From positions 2,721,501 to 2,785,500 of the forward strand of contig NZ_CP087176.1 of the NCBI RefSeq assembly GCF_024748695.1: a stretch of DNA of 64,000 bases, written 5' to 3'. This DNA comes from Pseudomonas sp. B21-040 (lineage in GTDB: Bacteria > Pseudomonadota > Gammaproteobacteria > Pseudomonadales > Pseudomonadaceae). The notes beneath the pieces were generated by a model. It saw nothing but the letters and a program-made list of their open reading frames with translations. It was not told the DNA's origin and searched no databases. A program made the position numbers and the translations under genes. Below are positions 48,128 to 56,936 of the stretch, in pieces. Numbering within the stretch: the stretch's first letter is position 1; each line of letters starts with the position of its first letter.

Positions 48128-51100
48128 TCAGAACTTCGCGTAGTTCAACGCATCGACAATGGCGGAGCCGCCAATACCGGTCAGCGACAGCAACAACGCA
48201 CGAATCAACGGGTCTTCGGAGTAGCGGGAGAACGAACCGGTATTGAGCGTCGCGATGCGGTCGCGGATCATCTGGAATTTTTCGTAATAGCCCGGCTTTT
48301 TGGGGGTCTCCAGCAGATAGGCATCGATACGCTGCAGTGCCAGCGTACGAGCCTTTTCGGCCGCCCGACGCAGCGACAGTGCGGACGCGAGCAGGATCAG
48401 CGTGGTCAGCAGGAATGAAATGACCACGCTGGGGGGCGTCGGCCAGTTGTCGAACAGGCTGCTGCGCGATGCCAACAGAATCAACATGACCACCGTCGGG
48501 GCATAGATCAGGCGGCTGACCGCTGAGGTGCGCTTGGCGATCAGTTGCAAATCCACCCATTCATCGATGCAGGGGTGTCTGAGAACGCCAAAGATTTTCC
48601 CGTGTTCCTGCTGCAGCTTTTCGGGCCAGATCGCGTGGTGATTGCTCAGGTGCCGTATGAATCGTGTCAGCAGCAGGTTGGCATCCACGACCCAGAACAC
48701 CAGCACCTGGAACGCCAGGGTCGGGATCAGCCAGACGAACATCCACATCATCGATTGCCCGCGCACCGGAACCTGTTCCATTGGCCAGATCACAAACAAG
48801 ACGCTGGTGACCACGATGAACACCCAGGTCGCGAGCAGAGCGCGCAAGAGGCGGGCGCCGAACGCTCCGCAGATGCAGTGCTCACCCCAGAAGCGTGCGA
48901 TGGAAATCATTTTTCGTTCGTCGTCGCAGTTGGCCTGGATAGTTGTACAAGTCTTTGACCAGTTGTCATTGGTACTGACCAGCGGGAAAAAAATCAGCAG
49001 CAGGAAATACCCAAATTCATTGCACCAGCGACGAAAGTTCCAGCGCCTGCCTTTATGGAAAAAGTGCAGTACCTGGCGGCACAACCCCAATCGATACCTG
49101 CGCATGAATGCGTGCAATTGATAGGTGCGTTCTATCTCGACCCTGTTGACGCGCAGGTTGCGCCAGCCCCATGCCAGTGCCGAAAGCGAGATCAGCACGG
49201 CGGTGACGCGCAGTCCCACCGTCGGCCAGGCACTGATGCCTTCAAACAGGAACATCGGCTCGCCGAGCCCAAAGTTCGTCAAGGGGCCGCGCTTTTGGTA
49301 CACCAGTATCAACGTGAGCACAAACACCACGAGGGGGGTGACGATGTACCACGATGGTGAATCGTACACGCCGCTGCTGGCGCTGGCCGTCGCGATATTG
49401 TCCTGTGCCAGACGCTCGAGGCGACGGACCCGGTTTGAGGTGATGATGCCCAGCAGGATCAGTAAGAACGTGCACCAGAGAAGCCCTGCATGCCAGGTGC
49501 GGGTGGCGATAAATGCGCAGGCTGCCGCGATCATATACAGCATCATGGGTACGCCGCGTGCCCAGGCCAGCTTCGTTTGTGTGGCCATTTCCGGCCCCGA
49601 AATCCAGCGCCAGACGACGAACCCGGCCAGTAGAAGAAGGACAACCGTCAGCGGGCCGGCCCAGAAAAACGATTGAGTTCTTTCGAATGCTCTGCGCACC
49701 GATTGTGAGGCTTCAGGGTAGGGCGGTGGCGACGGGTCTTGAAGGCAACTCAAAGACATCAGGTCGTGAGGATGTATGTCTTGATCCGAATTGGCCGATG
49801 CCTTGCAGTTCTTCGCGCGCTCGAGGGTTACCGGGCTCGCGAGCGGAATAAAACCGCTGATGCCCACCTCATAGATACCGGGCAAAAGCAGGTTCGATTT
49901 CGTGTAGTCGAATTTCTCTCGCTTGGTACGGAACGATTGCGGCGCCAATGCCGCCTGAACGGCGACAAATACCGAGCTTTGCAGGCTGTCGCGAAACGGT
50001 GGCACGTCTTGCTGCAGGACGCGCGTCAGGGTCAGCCCATAAGGTGCCGCCAGTATCAGGTTGCGGGTAGTTTCCGCCTGACCTCGTTGCAGCATGCGCG
50101 CGTCGAGGTCGGTGGAAAAATACAGTTTGTAAGGCATTCGACTCTTGAGCGCCTGTAACACCAAGAGTTTGTCGTAAGTGTCGACACCTAATATGCCGAT
50201 GGCGCCAATGCCCGGTTTGCCGTTTCGTCGATAGGCCGCGTCCTCGCGTGCGATGTGTTCGGCGAGGCGGCGCAGGTAGTCGAGCTGGGAGTTGCCGTCG
50301 GCTTTCTCCAGTGGGCTGAGGTCGATTTTGCCGGCGTCTTTGTTATTTTTGCTGGCATCGCTGCTGGCGGTTTTGTCATTGCTCGCGGCTTCCTCGGGGA
50401 GGCGTCCGTCGAGGCCCCGTAGATAGCTGAAACGCAAAACCCATTTGTCGACCAATGCCTTGTCATCGTGTTCACTCAAACCTGCTTTGATGGCAACCCC
50501 GGCCTTGAAACTTTCGATCAGCGCGCGACTATAAAAACTGTCCCATTCGGATATCAGCGCGATTCGGTCTGGCGCCAGCGGCCAGTTGTTCTCTACGCAA
50601 GTTTCTCCGGCTCGCTTTGAATTGATTTTGTTGTTGCTGCATTGCAGGCTGGTGGCCGGATCAACATTGCGCAGCTTCAGTTCCGCCAGCATCAATTGCG
50701 CCATGGTGCCGTCGTCGTTGACGGTTCGCAGCAGCTTCATGTCGTATTCGCGCGGTGGCGGCGGGTCGGGAACATTGAGGTGGTTAGTCAGTGTCAAATT
50801 GTCCGCAGTGGCCAGGGGCGAGTAGATCTCGACATTGGGTGTTGCCCGGGCGTTGGCGTCATCCTGATACATAGCCCGCAGCACGGTTGAAGTGGCGGGG
50901 CCGATGACTTTCAGCACAGTACGATTGTCAGGCACGCCTGTGCAGGCCAATGGGTAACTGCTTTCGAGAGTGCTACACGCCAGGCTCTGGCGCAGCTTTT
51001 CCAGTTGCTGCAATGGCTGTGAACCCAGTGCGTCTTGTTTCAGCCAGAACACGATGGTCTGCTCGGCGGGCTGGGGAGCGCCTTCAAGAGATTTTGGTGG

Positions 51101-51619
51101 GTCGAATGGATTGGAAACGAATATTTCGTAGGGCACATCGATGAAGTGTTGGTCCGGCGAAGGATCAACCGACAGATCGGCTGCCAGTCTCAAACAATGG
51201 ATGTACTGCTCTTGATCCGGCACCCGATGAGAGTTTTTAAACCCGGCAAGCAGGGCATATCGAGTGCGGCGTCGGCGCTCGACTTCGTCAGCGTAGGGGC
51301 CACCTTCCACCAGCGAAACCATGATGTCGGGCGGGGTGGGCGCTCCGGGCGGCGGGGAAACCCTGGGCGCGCATAAATTCGCGGCATCCGGACTATCGAT
51401 GTCGTTAAGTTTCTTGCGATAACGCTCCAGCGCATCAAACGGGTCCTGCCATAACCGCGCTTCGATCGGCAACTGCGCTTGAAATTGTGCACCGATGGGG
51501 CGCGGTTCAAGGAACGGTTCGCGGGTCAGTGCAAACGTAGAGACGACCAGACTGAAGATGACTGCGCTGCCCGGCAGCCAGAACGCCAGGTTAGTACCGG
51601 AATCCTTGTTGCTGTCCAT
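48128..51619 (-). CDS. 1163-residue membrane protein with large extracytoplasmic sensor-like domain
   Basis: A very large protein that I do not recognise. An N-terminal helix (residues about 12-32, LAFWLPGSAVIFSLVVSTFA) is followed by about 600 residues without helices. Within these, DRIALISEWDSFYSRALIES and GIGAIGILGVDTYDKLLVLQ with PYKLYFSTDLDARML look like a type I periplasmic-binding (receptor ligand) fold. From residue 640 on there are about ten membrane helices (for example FFWAGPLTVVLLLLAGFVVW and GVPMMLYMIAAACAFIATRT) separated by Arg-rich and Trp-rich loops. No kinase, cyclase or ATPase motif is seen. GAGGG lies 7 bases before the ATG. It stands alone, with a divergent GlxA-type regulator upstream. 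Confidence 0.75.
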   Translation of the reverse strand: MDSNKDSGTNLAFWLPGSAVIFSLVVSTFALTREPFLEPRPIGAQFQAQLPIEARLWQDPFDALERYRKKLNDIDSPDAANLCAPRVSPPPGAPTPPDIMVSLVEGGPYADEVERRRRTRYALLAGFKNSHRVPDQEQYIHCLRLAADLSVDPSPDQHFIDVPYEIFVSNPFDPPKSLEGAPQPAEQTIVFWLKQDALGSQPLQQLEKLRQSLACSTLESSYPLACTGVPDNRTVLKVIGPATSTVLRAMYQDDANARATPNVEIYSPLATADNLTLTNHLNVPDPPPPREYDMKLLRTVNDDGTMAQLMLAELKLRNVDPATSLQCSNNKINSKRAGETCVENNWPLAPDRIALISEWDSFYSRALIESFKAGVAIKAGLSEHDDKALVDKWVLRFSYLRGLDGRLPEEAASNDKTASSDASKNNKDAGKIDLSPLEKADGNSQLDYLRRLAEHIAREDAAYRRNGKPGIGAIGILGVDTYDKLLVLQALKSRMPYKLYFSTDLDARMLQRGQAETTRNLILAAPYGLTLTRVLQQDVPPFRDSLQSSVFVAVQAALAPQSFRTKREKFDYTKSNLLLPGIYEVGISGFIPLASPVTLERAKNCKASANSDQDIHPHDLMSLSCLQDPSPPPYPEASQSVRRAFERTQSFFWAGPLTVVLLLLAGFVVWRWISGPEMATQTKLAWARGVPMMLYMIAAACAFIATRTWHAGLLWCTFLLILLGIITSNRVRRLERLAQDNIATASASSGVYDSPSWYIVTPLVVFVLTLILVYQKRGPLTNFGLGEPMFLFEGISAWPTVGLRVTAVLISLSALAWGWRNLRVNRVEIERTYQLHAFMRRYRLGLCRQVLHFFHKGRRWNFRRWCNEFGYFLLLIFFPLVSTNDNWSKTCTTIQANCDDERKMISIARFWGEHCICGAFGARLLRALLATWVFIVVTSVLFVIWPMEQVPVRGQSMMWMFVWLIPTLAFQVLVFWVVDANLLLTRFIRHLSNHHAIWPEKLQQEHGKIFGVLRHPCIDEWVDLQLIAKRTSAVSRLIYAPTVVMLILLASRSSLFDNWPTPPSVVISFLLTTLILLASALSLRRAAEKARTLALQRIDAYLLETPKKPGYYEKFQMIRDRIATLNTGSFSRYSEDPLIRALLLSLTGIGGSAIVDALNYAKF

Positions 51620-51884
51620 GGCCCATCCCTCGAATGGCCGACGCTACTAGGTTATTTATAGACCTGTTTTACAAGTTGGTTTTGTTGAGTGCTTAGTTCT
51701 TTTAGTTGCGCGTGTTATTGCCCTGTAAGTTGTAACGTGGCCAATACACAAGTATGAAATTTAACGCGAAATAGAACGGGTTGAGGAAGTTGCATAACGG
51801 CATTGTTCGATCCATTGATCGCAAAGCCTGTTGTCCAGAATGCCAAGTGGCGTAGAGTCCACCTTTTATGGCCTGAAACCCCTC

Positions 51885-52841
51885 ATGCCACTTTTAAGGT
51901 CGTCAGCCGTGCACAACATCGGACTCATCGTTTACCCCGGCTTCCAGGTACTCGGCCTCGCCATGTGCGCCACTTTCGAGCTGGCCAACAACACTACCAC
52001 CGAGCCGGTGTACAGCCTTTCACTGCTGTCCGAGCACGGCGGCACGGTGCAGACCTCCGCCGGTTTCGGCGTGGAAACCAGCGCTTTCGATCAGCGCACT
52101 TTCGACACGCTGCTGGTGATGGGCGACAACGTGATTCGTCCGACGTCGCCCGGCGTGGTGGCGTTTTTGCGCAGCGCCAGCCAGACCACTCGCCGTATCG
52201 GTTCGATCTGCACCGGCGCCATCGCGCTCGCCGAGGCCGGTTTGCTGGACGGGCGGCGGGCGACCACGCATTGGTGCCATGCGCCGGCCTTGCAACGAGC
52301 GTATCCGAAGGTGATCGTCGAGGAGGACCGTATTTTCATCAACGACGGCAACCTCTGGACCGCCGCGGGCATGAGTGCGTGTGTCGACCTGGCCTTGGCG
52401 TTGGTGGAAAAAGACCTCGGTGCTGACGTGGCGCGCACGGTGGCCCGGCAACTGGTGGTGTATCACCGCCGCGCAGGGGGGCAGTCGCAGTTTTCGGTGA
52501 TGCTGGAACTCGAACCGAAGACCGACCGCATCCAGGCGGCATTGACCTACGCCAAGCAACACTTGAAGTCGGCGTTGTCGGTGGAGCAATTAGCCGAGGC
52601 GGCCAATCTGAGCCCTCGGCAATTCAGTCGGGTGTTCCAGGCCGAAACCGGGCAATCACCGGCCAAAGCTGTCGAAAACCTGCGGGTAGAGGCCGCGCGG
52701 CTGATGATGGAAACCGGGCGGCACGCCATTGATGTGGTCGCCACCGAAACCGGTTTTGGCGACCGTGAGCGCATGCGTCGGGCGTTTATTCGCGCGTTCG
52801 GGCAGCCGCCGCAGGTGATTCAGCGCGCGAACCGGACGTGA
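51885..52841 (+). CDS. GlxA-type AraC-family regulator (DJ-1/PfpI sensor domain)
   Basis: About 318 residues. Residues 10-180 are a DJ-1/PfpI (GATase1-like) domain (VHNIGLIVYPGFQVLGLAMC, IGSICTGAIALAEAGLLDGR, TTHWCHAPALQRAY), with Cys in SICTGA where the nucleophile elbow sits. Residues 215-310 are the AraC DNA-binding domain (SVEQLAEAANLSPRQFSRVF, AIDVVATETGFGDRERMRRA). The start is uncertain: ATG at 51885 or GTG at 51909, the latter with AAGG 9 bases upstream. It is followed by the nitrilase gene on the same strand and probably controls it. Confidence 0.85.
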   Translation: MPLLRSSAVHNIGLIVYPGFQVLGLAMCATFELANNTTTEPVYSLSLLSEHGGTVQTSAGFGVETSAFDQRTFDTLLVMGDNVIRPTSPGVVAFLRSASQTTRRIGSICTGAIALAEAGLLDGRRATTHWCHAPALQRAYPKVIVEEDRIFINDGNLWTAAGMSACVDLALALVEKDLGADVARTVARQLVVYHRRAGGQSQFSVMLELEPKTDRIQAALTYAKQHLKSALSVEQLAEAANLSPRQFSRVFQAETGQSPAKAVENLRVEAARLMMETGRHAIDVVATETGFGDRERMRRAFIRAFGQPPQVIQRANRT

Positions 52842-52945
52842 TAATCGGCATGTCCTAAAAGGTGGTGTATTCGGCATTTAAGACAAAATATGATTGCCGT
52901 AATCTTTATCTCGTTGAAGCCCAAACCCTCAGTGAGATCACCGCC

Positions 52946-53914
52946 ATGACCATTGTCAAAGCTGCTGCCGTCCAAATCGCACCTGTGCTCTACAGCCGTG
53001 AAGGCACTGTAGAAAAGGTGGTTAACAAGATTCGCGAACTCGGCGAGAAGGGCGTGCAGTTCGCCGTTTTCCCGGAAACCATCGTCCCGTACTACCCGTA
53101 TTTTTCTTTTGTGCAGGCGCCTTTCAAAATGGGTGCCGAGCACTACAAATTGCTCGATCAGGCGGTGGTGGTGCCTTCTGCGACCACCGATGAAATCGGC
53201 AAGGCCGCCAAGGAGGCCAACATGGTGGTGTCCATCGGCGTCAACGAGCGCGATGGCAGCACCCTGTACAACACGCAGTTGCTGTTTGATGCCGACGGCA
53301 CCCTGATCCAGGCCCGGCGCAAGATTTCGCCGACCTATCACGAACGCATGATCTGGGGCATGGGCGATGGCTCTGGCCTCAAAGCGGTGGACAGCGCCGT
53401 TGGCCGCATCGGGCAACTGGCCTGCTGGGAACATTACAACCCGCTGGCGCGTTACGCCCTGATCGAAGACGGCGAACAGATTCACGCCGCGATGTACCCC
53501 GGTTCATTTGCCGGTGAACGGTTTACCCGCCAGATGGAAGTCAGCATCCGCATGCACGCCCTGGAATCGGCCTGCTTCGTGGTCAACTCGACGGCCTGGT
53601 TGTACCCGGAACAACAAGCCCAGATCATGGCCGACACCGGCTGCGAGATCGGTCCGATTTCCGGCGGTTGCTACACCGTGATCATCGACCCGCAAGGCGA
53701 AGTCATCGGCGCGCTGACCGAAGGCGAGGGCGAAGTCATCGCTGACATCGATTTGTTCGAGATCGAGATCCGTAAACGTCAAATGGATGGTCGCGGTCAC
53801 TACAGCCGTCCGGAAATCCTCAGCCTGAACATCGACCGCACACCACACCGCCATGTTCATGAACGCAATGCCCAGCCGACGTTGGCGGTGGCTGCACCAG
53901 TGGAAGAGGTGTGA
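52946..53914 (+). CDS. Nitrilase
   Basis: A 322-residue carbon-nitrogen hydrolase of the plant/bacterial nitrilase branch. The triad is visible: Glu in [13 protein letters not shown], Lys in [12 protein letters not shown] and Cys in [14 protein letters not shown]. It converts nitriles to carboxylic acids and ammonia, and closely follows known Pseudomonas nitrilases ([11 protein letters not shown] start, [12 protein letters not shown]). The aliphatic or arylaceto specificity cannot be decided. It lies 104 bases after the GlxA-type regulator. The ATG at 52946 is the family start. Confidence 0.9.
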   Translation: MTIVKAAAVQIAPVLYSREGTVEKVVNKIRELGEKGVQFAVFPETIVPYYPYFSFVQAPFKMGAEHYKLLDQAVVVPSATTDEIGKAAKEANMVVSIGVNERDGSTLYNTQLLFDADGTLIQARRKISPTYHERMIWGMGDGSGLKAVDSAVGRIGQLACWEHYNPLARYALIEDGEQIHAAMYPGSFAGERFTRQMEVSIRMHALESACFVVNSTAWLYPEQQAQIMADTGCEIGPISGGCYTVIIDPQGEVIGALTEGEGEVIADIDLFEIEIRKRQMDGRGHYSRPEILSLNIDRTPHRHVHERNAQPTLAVAAPVEEV

Positions 53915-54025
53915 CCAGGTAAACGTATTGGTGTGCCGGGGCTCTCATCGCGTGCAGCTCCGGTTACGCCATTTTTTGTTGTCCGGTATTTGAACCCGCA
54001 GTGGCCTGCGCTAGACTCCAGCCCC

Positions 54026-54367
54026 ATGAAACGCTATCTGCGGTTTTGCCTGATTTTCCTGATCAGCCTCGCGCTTCCCCTGAGTGGAATGGCGGGCGTT
54101 TCCGCACCTGCAGAACCTTGTCCGATGAAAACCATGGACATGTCGATGATGGGTGACATGGGCATGGACTGCTGCCAGGACATGAGCACCGCGCCAGACC
54201 ATGGCAAACCTTGCAAGCCGGGTCAGGAGTGCAAGACCGGTGCCCTTCTGCAAGTCTCGATCATCAAACCTCCCGTTAATCTGTTCAGCCCTGTGATAGC
54301 CACATTCTTCGCGGATGCGCTGCCTGTCCAGACCCCGTCCGGGGTATGGCGACCCCCTCGCGCCTGA
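54026..54367 (+). CDS. Small exported Met/Cys-rich protein, putative copper-related
   Basis: A 113-residue protein with a signal peptide (FCLIFLISLALPLSGMAG). The mature part begins with a Met- and Cys-rich stretch (PCPMKTMDMSMMGDMGMDCC, then HGKPCKPGQECKTG), the sort that binds Cu(I) or Ag(I). It lies 95 bases before cusC and is probably part of the copper-efflux unit. Pseudomonads often have such a short protein of unknown function at this place. A long open frame on the opposite strand is a shadow. Confidence 0.7.
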   Translation: MKRYLRFCLIFLISLALPLSGMAGVSAPAEPCPMKTMDMSMMGDMGMDCCQDMSTAPDHGKPCKPGQECKTGALLQVSIIKPPVNLFSPVIATFFADALPVQTPSGVWRPPRA

Positions 54368-54462
54368 TTCCTGTTCCACGTTGAGCCCCATTCCGCCTGT
54401 GCGGGATGGCGTTGCTGCGCGCCTGTTAAAGCGCGCCGCGGATCATGACAGGAATTCAAGAC

Positions 54463-55719
54463 ATGAAACTCATGTGCTTTCGTACGGGGTGGCCGCTCGC
54501 GGCGGCCCTGGCGGCAAGTGTATTGGCGTTGCCGTGCGTCGCTGCCCCACTGACCCTCGATGAAGCCTTGCGGCTGGCCGATAACAACGCGCCGTCGCTC
54601 ACCGCTCAAGCAGAAAAACTCCAGGCGGCCCGAAGCGCCGCGATTCCTGCCGGTGAATTGCCCGACCCGAAGCTGTTGCTGGGGGTGCAAAACTTTCCGG
54701 TCGGCGGCCCTGATCGGGGCACGCTGGACCACGACTTCATGACCATGCAAATGGTCGGTGTGATGCAGGAAATGCCCAGTGGCGACAAGCGCCGGGCGCG
54801 CACCGAAGTCGCCGAAGCGGCTGTAGACCTGGCCGCTGCGCAAGGGCGGGTCGAGCGCCAGACTGTGCGTCAGGCCACGGCGCTGGCCTGGATCGACAGT
54901 TATGCCGTCGAGCTGAAACACGCGCTGTTCCAGGAGTTTTATCGCGAGAACCGTCTGTTGGCCGACATCGTTCGCGCGCAGATTGCCAGCGGTCGTGCGC
55001 AACCGGCCGATGCCGTGACGCCCAGGCAGGAAGCGGTGCAACTGGAAGAGCAGCAGGACCAATTGACGTTACAGCGAGCCCAGGCGCGTGCGGCGCTCAA
55101 GCGCTGGATCGGTCCTGCGGCCAATGAGCAACCCACCGGCAACTGGCCGCAATGGCCCATCGATACCTCGGGTTATGTGCACAAACTCGAGCATCACCCG
55201 GAGTTGGCAGCGTTCGCGCCCATGACCCGGCAAGCGCAAGCCAAAGTCCGCGAAGCCGAAGCCGAGAAGCAATCCGACTGGAGCTGGGAGCTCGATTACC
55301 AGAAGCGCGGGCGTGAGTTCGGCGACATGGTCAGTGTGCAATTCACCTTCGACCTGCCGCTGTTTCCCGAGACGCGGCAGAACCCGAAGATCGCTGCCAA
55401 ACGGGCCGAGCTCAATCAACTTGAAGCCGAGCGTGAGGCGTTGACTCGCGAACACACCCAGCAACTGGAGGCGCAATTGGCCGAGTACGAACGCCTGGAC
55501 CGCGCGGTGCGTCGCACACAGGAAAGTGTGTTGCCGCTGGCCACGGAAAAAGCCGAGTTGACCCTCGCCAGTTACCGGGCGGGCAAAAGCGATGTGTCAG
55601 CGGTTGTCGCTTCCCGGCGTGAACTGATCGAGGCCCGCTTGAAGCAGATCGACATCAACGAACAGAAAGCGCTGACCAGCGCCCGGCTGTATTTCGCCTA
55701 CGGGGAGACTGGCCAATGA
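54463..55719 (+). CDS. cusC: Outer-membrane efflux channel of Cus-type system (TolC family)
   Basis: A 418-residue TolC/OEP-family protein with signal peptide (WPLAAALAASVLALPCVAAP). It has paired coiled-coil segments (LTLDEALRLADNNAPSLTAQ, VRQATALAWIDSYAVELKHA, EREALTREHTQQLEAQLAEY) and two short beta regions. As outer-membrane channel it completes the CusBA pump that expels Cu(I)/Ag(I). The C-terminal half matches CzcC/CusC of pseudomonads. The ATG at 54463 has AGGAA upstream. Its stop overlaps the start of cusB (ATGA). Confidence 0.88.
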   Translation: MKLMCFRTGWPLAAALAASVLALPCVAAPLTLDEALRLADNNAPSLTAQAEKLQAARSAAIPAGELPDPKLLLGVQNFPVGGPDRGTLDHDFMTMQMVGVMQEMPSGDKRRARTEVAEAAVDLAAAQGRVERQTVRQATALAWIDSYAVELKHALFQEFYRENRLLADIVRAQIASGRAQPADAVTPRQEAVQLEEQQDQLTLQRAQARAALKRWIGPAANEQPTGNWPQWPIDTSGYVHKLEHHPELAAFAPMTRQAQAKVREAEAEKQSDWSWELDYQKRGREFGDMVSVQFTFDLPLFPETRQNPKIAAKRAELNQLEAEREALTREHTQQLEAQLAEYERLDRAVRRTQESVLPLATEKAELTLASYRAGKSDVSAVVASRRELIEARLKQIDINEQKALTSARLYFAYGETGQ

Positions 55720-56936
55720 GCCGCATAAAAAGCGTGGCAGGGTTTGCAGGCGCTATCGCGCTGGGCGGTCTTGGCGGTTATTGGTTCGCTCATCAATCTG
55801 CAACGACGAATCAAGGCACCATGGCCGGGGACGAGCGCAAGGCTTTGTACTGGTACGACCCGATGTACCCGCAGCAGAAATTCGACAAGCCCGGCAAGTC
55901 GCCTTTCATGGAAATGGAGCTGGTGCCGCGCTACGCCGACGACACGGCCAATACGGCCTCCCTCCAGATCGACCCGAGTGTGACGCAGAATCTCGGTCTG
56001 CGGCTGGCGACAGTCAGTCGCGGCACTCAGTCATCGAGCCTTGAGGCTGCCGGTGTGCTGGCTTACAACGAGCGGGATGTGGCGGTGATTCAAGCGCGTA
56101 CGCCGGGTTTCGTCGAACGGGTTTACGCCCGTGCGCCGGGCGATGTGCTCAAGGCGGGGGCGCCATTGGCGGACATTCTGGTGCCGGAATGGGCTGGCGC
56201 CCAAGAGGAGTTTCTGGCGCTCAAACGCCTGGGTGATCCCGGTCTGTTGGCTGCCGCCCGGCAACGTCTGCGCCTGACGGGGATGCCGGCCGCGTTGATT
56301 GACCAGGTTGAACGCAATGCAAAGGTACAGTCGAGCCAAACGATCACCACGCCGATTGCCGGGGCGCTACAGGAACTGAACGTGCGCGTCGGCATGACCC
56401 TGGCCGCCGGAGAAACACTGGCCCGGGTCAATGGCCTGAACAGCGTCTGGCTGACGGTGGCGGTGCCGGAATCGGCCGCAGGGTCAATCCAGACCGGTCA
56501 AACCGTGGAAGCCCGGCTGGCGGGGTTCCCGCAGGCGGTGCTGCACGGGACGGTCAATGCGATCCTGCCGCAAGTCACTGCGGACAGCCGCACGGTCAGT
56601 GTGCGCATTGAACTGCCTAACAGCGAGGGACGCTTGCGTCCCGGGTTGACGGTGCAGGTGCGTTTGCAAGGCGCCACCGACACCACGTTGCAGGTGCCGA
56701 GTGAAGCCGTGATTCGTACGGGCCGGCGGGTGCTGGTGATGCTGGCCGAAGAGGGCGGGCGCTACCGTCCGGTGGAAGTGCAAGCCGGGCCGGAAAGCGA
56801 CGGCCAAACGGCCGTGCTCAAGGGGTTGGAGGAGGGCCAGCAGGTGGTCACGTCGGGGCAGTTTCTGCTCGACTCCGAAGCCAGCCTCAAAGGCATTGTC
56901 GTGCAGCCGCTGGAAAAAAGCGGAGGCCAGCCATGA
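55716..56936 (+). CDS. cusB: Periplasmic adaptor of Cus-type RND pump
   Basis: A 406-residue membrane-fusion protein. After an N-terminal anchor ([20 protein letters not shown]) comes a heavy-metal-binding segment [29 protein letters not shown] (residues about 44-72), typical of CusB-type adaptors. It is followed by barrel-sandwich and hairpin parts ([20 protein letters not shown]) and the beta-barrel [17 protein letters not shown]. The protein links CusA to CusC and hands over Cu(I)/Ag(I). Start and stop each overlap the neighbours by 4 bases, so the operon is strictly coupled. Confidence 0.9.
   Translation: MSRIKSVAGFAGAIALGGLGGYWFAHQSATTNQGTMAGDERKALYWYDPMYPQQKFDKPGKSPFMEMELVPRYADDTANTASLQIDPSVTQNLGLRLATVSRGTQSSSLEAAGVLAYNERDVAVIQARTPGFVERVYARAPGDVLKAGAPLADILVPEWAGAQEEFLALKRLGDPGLLAAARQRLRLTGMPAALIDQVERNAKVQSSQTITTPIAGALQELNVRVGMTLAAGETLARVNGLNSVWLTVAVPESAAGSIQTGQTVEARLAGFPQAVLHGTVNAILPQVTADSRTVSVRIELPNSEGRLRPGLTVQVRLQGATDTTLQVPSEAVIRTGRRVLVMLAEEGGRYRPVEVQAGPESDGQTAVLKGLEEGQQVVTSGQFLLDSEASLKGIVVQPLEKSGGQP

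Noticed and set aside
54011..55062. Open frames on the minus strand across the Met-rich protein and cusC
   Set aside because: The plus-strand frames have signal peptides and family motifs; the minus frames do not.
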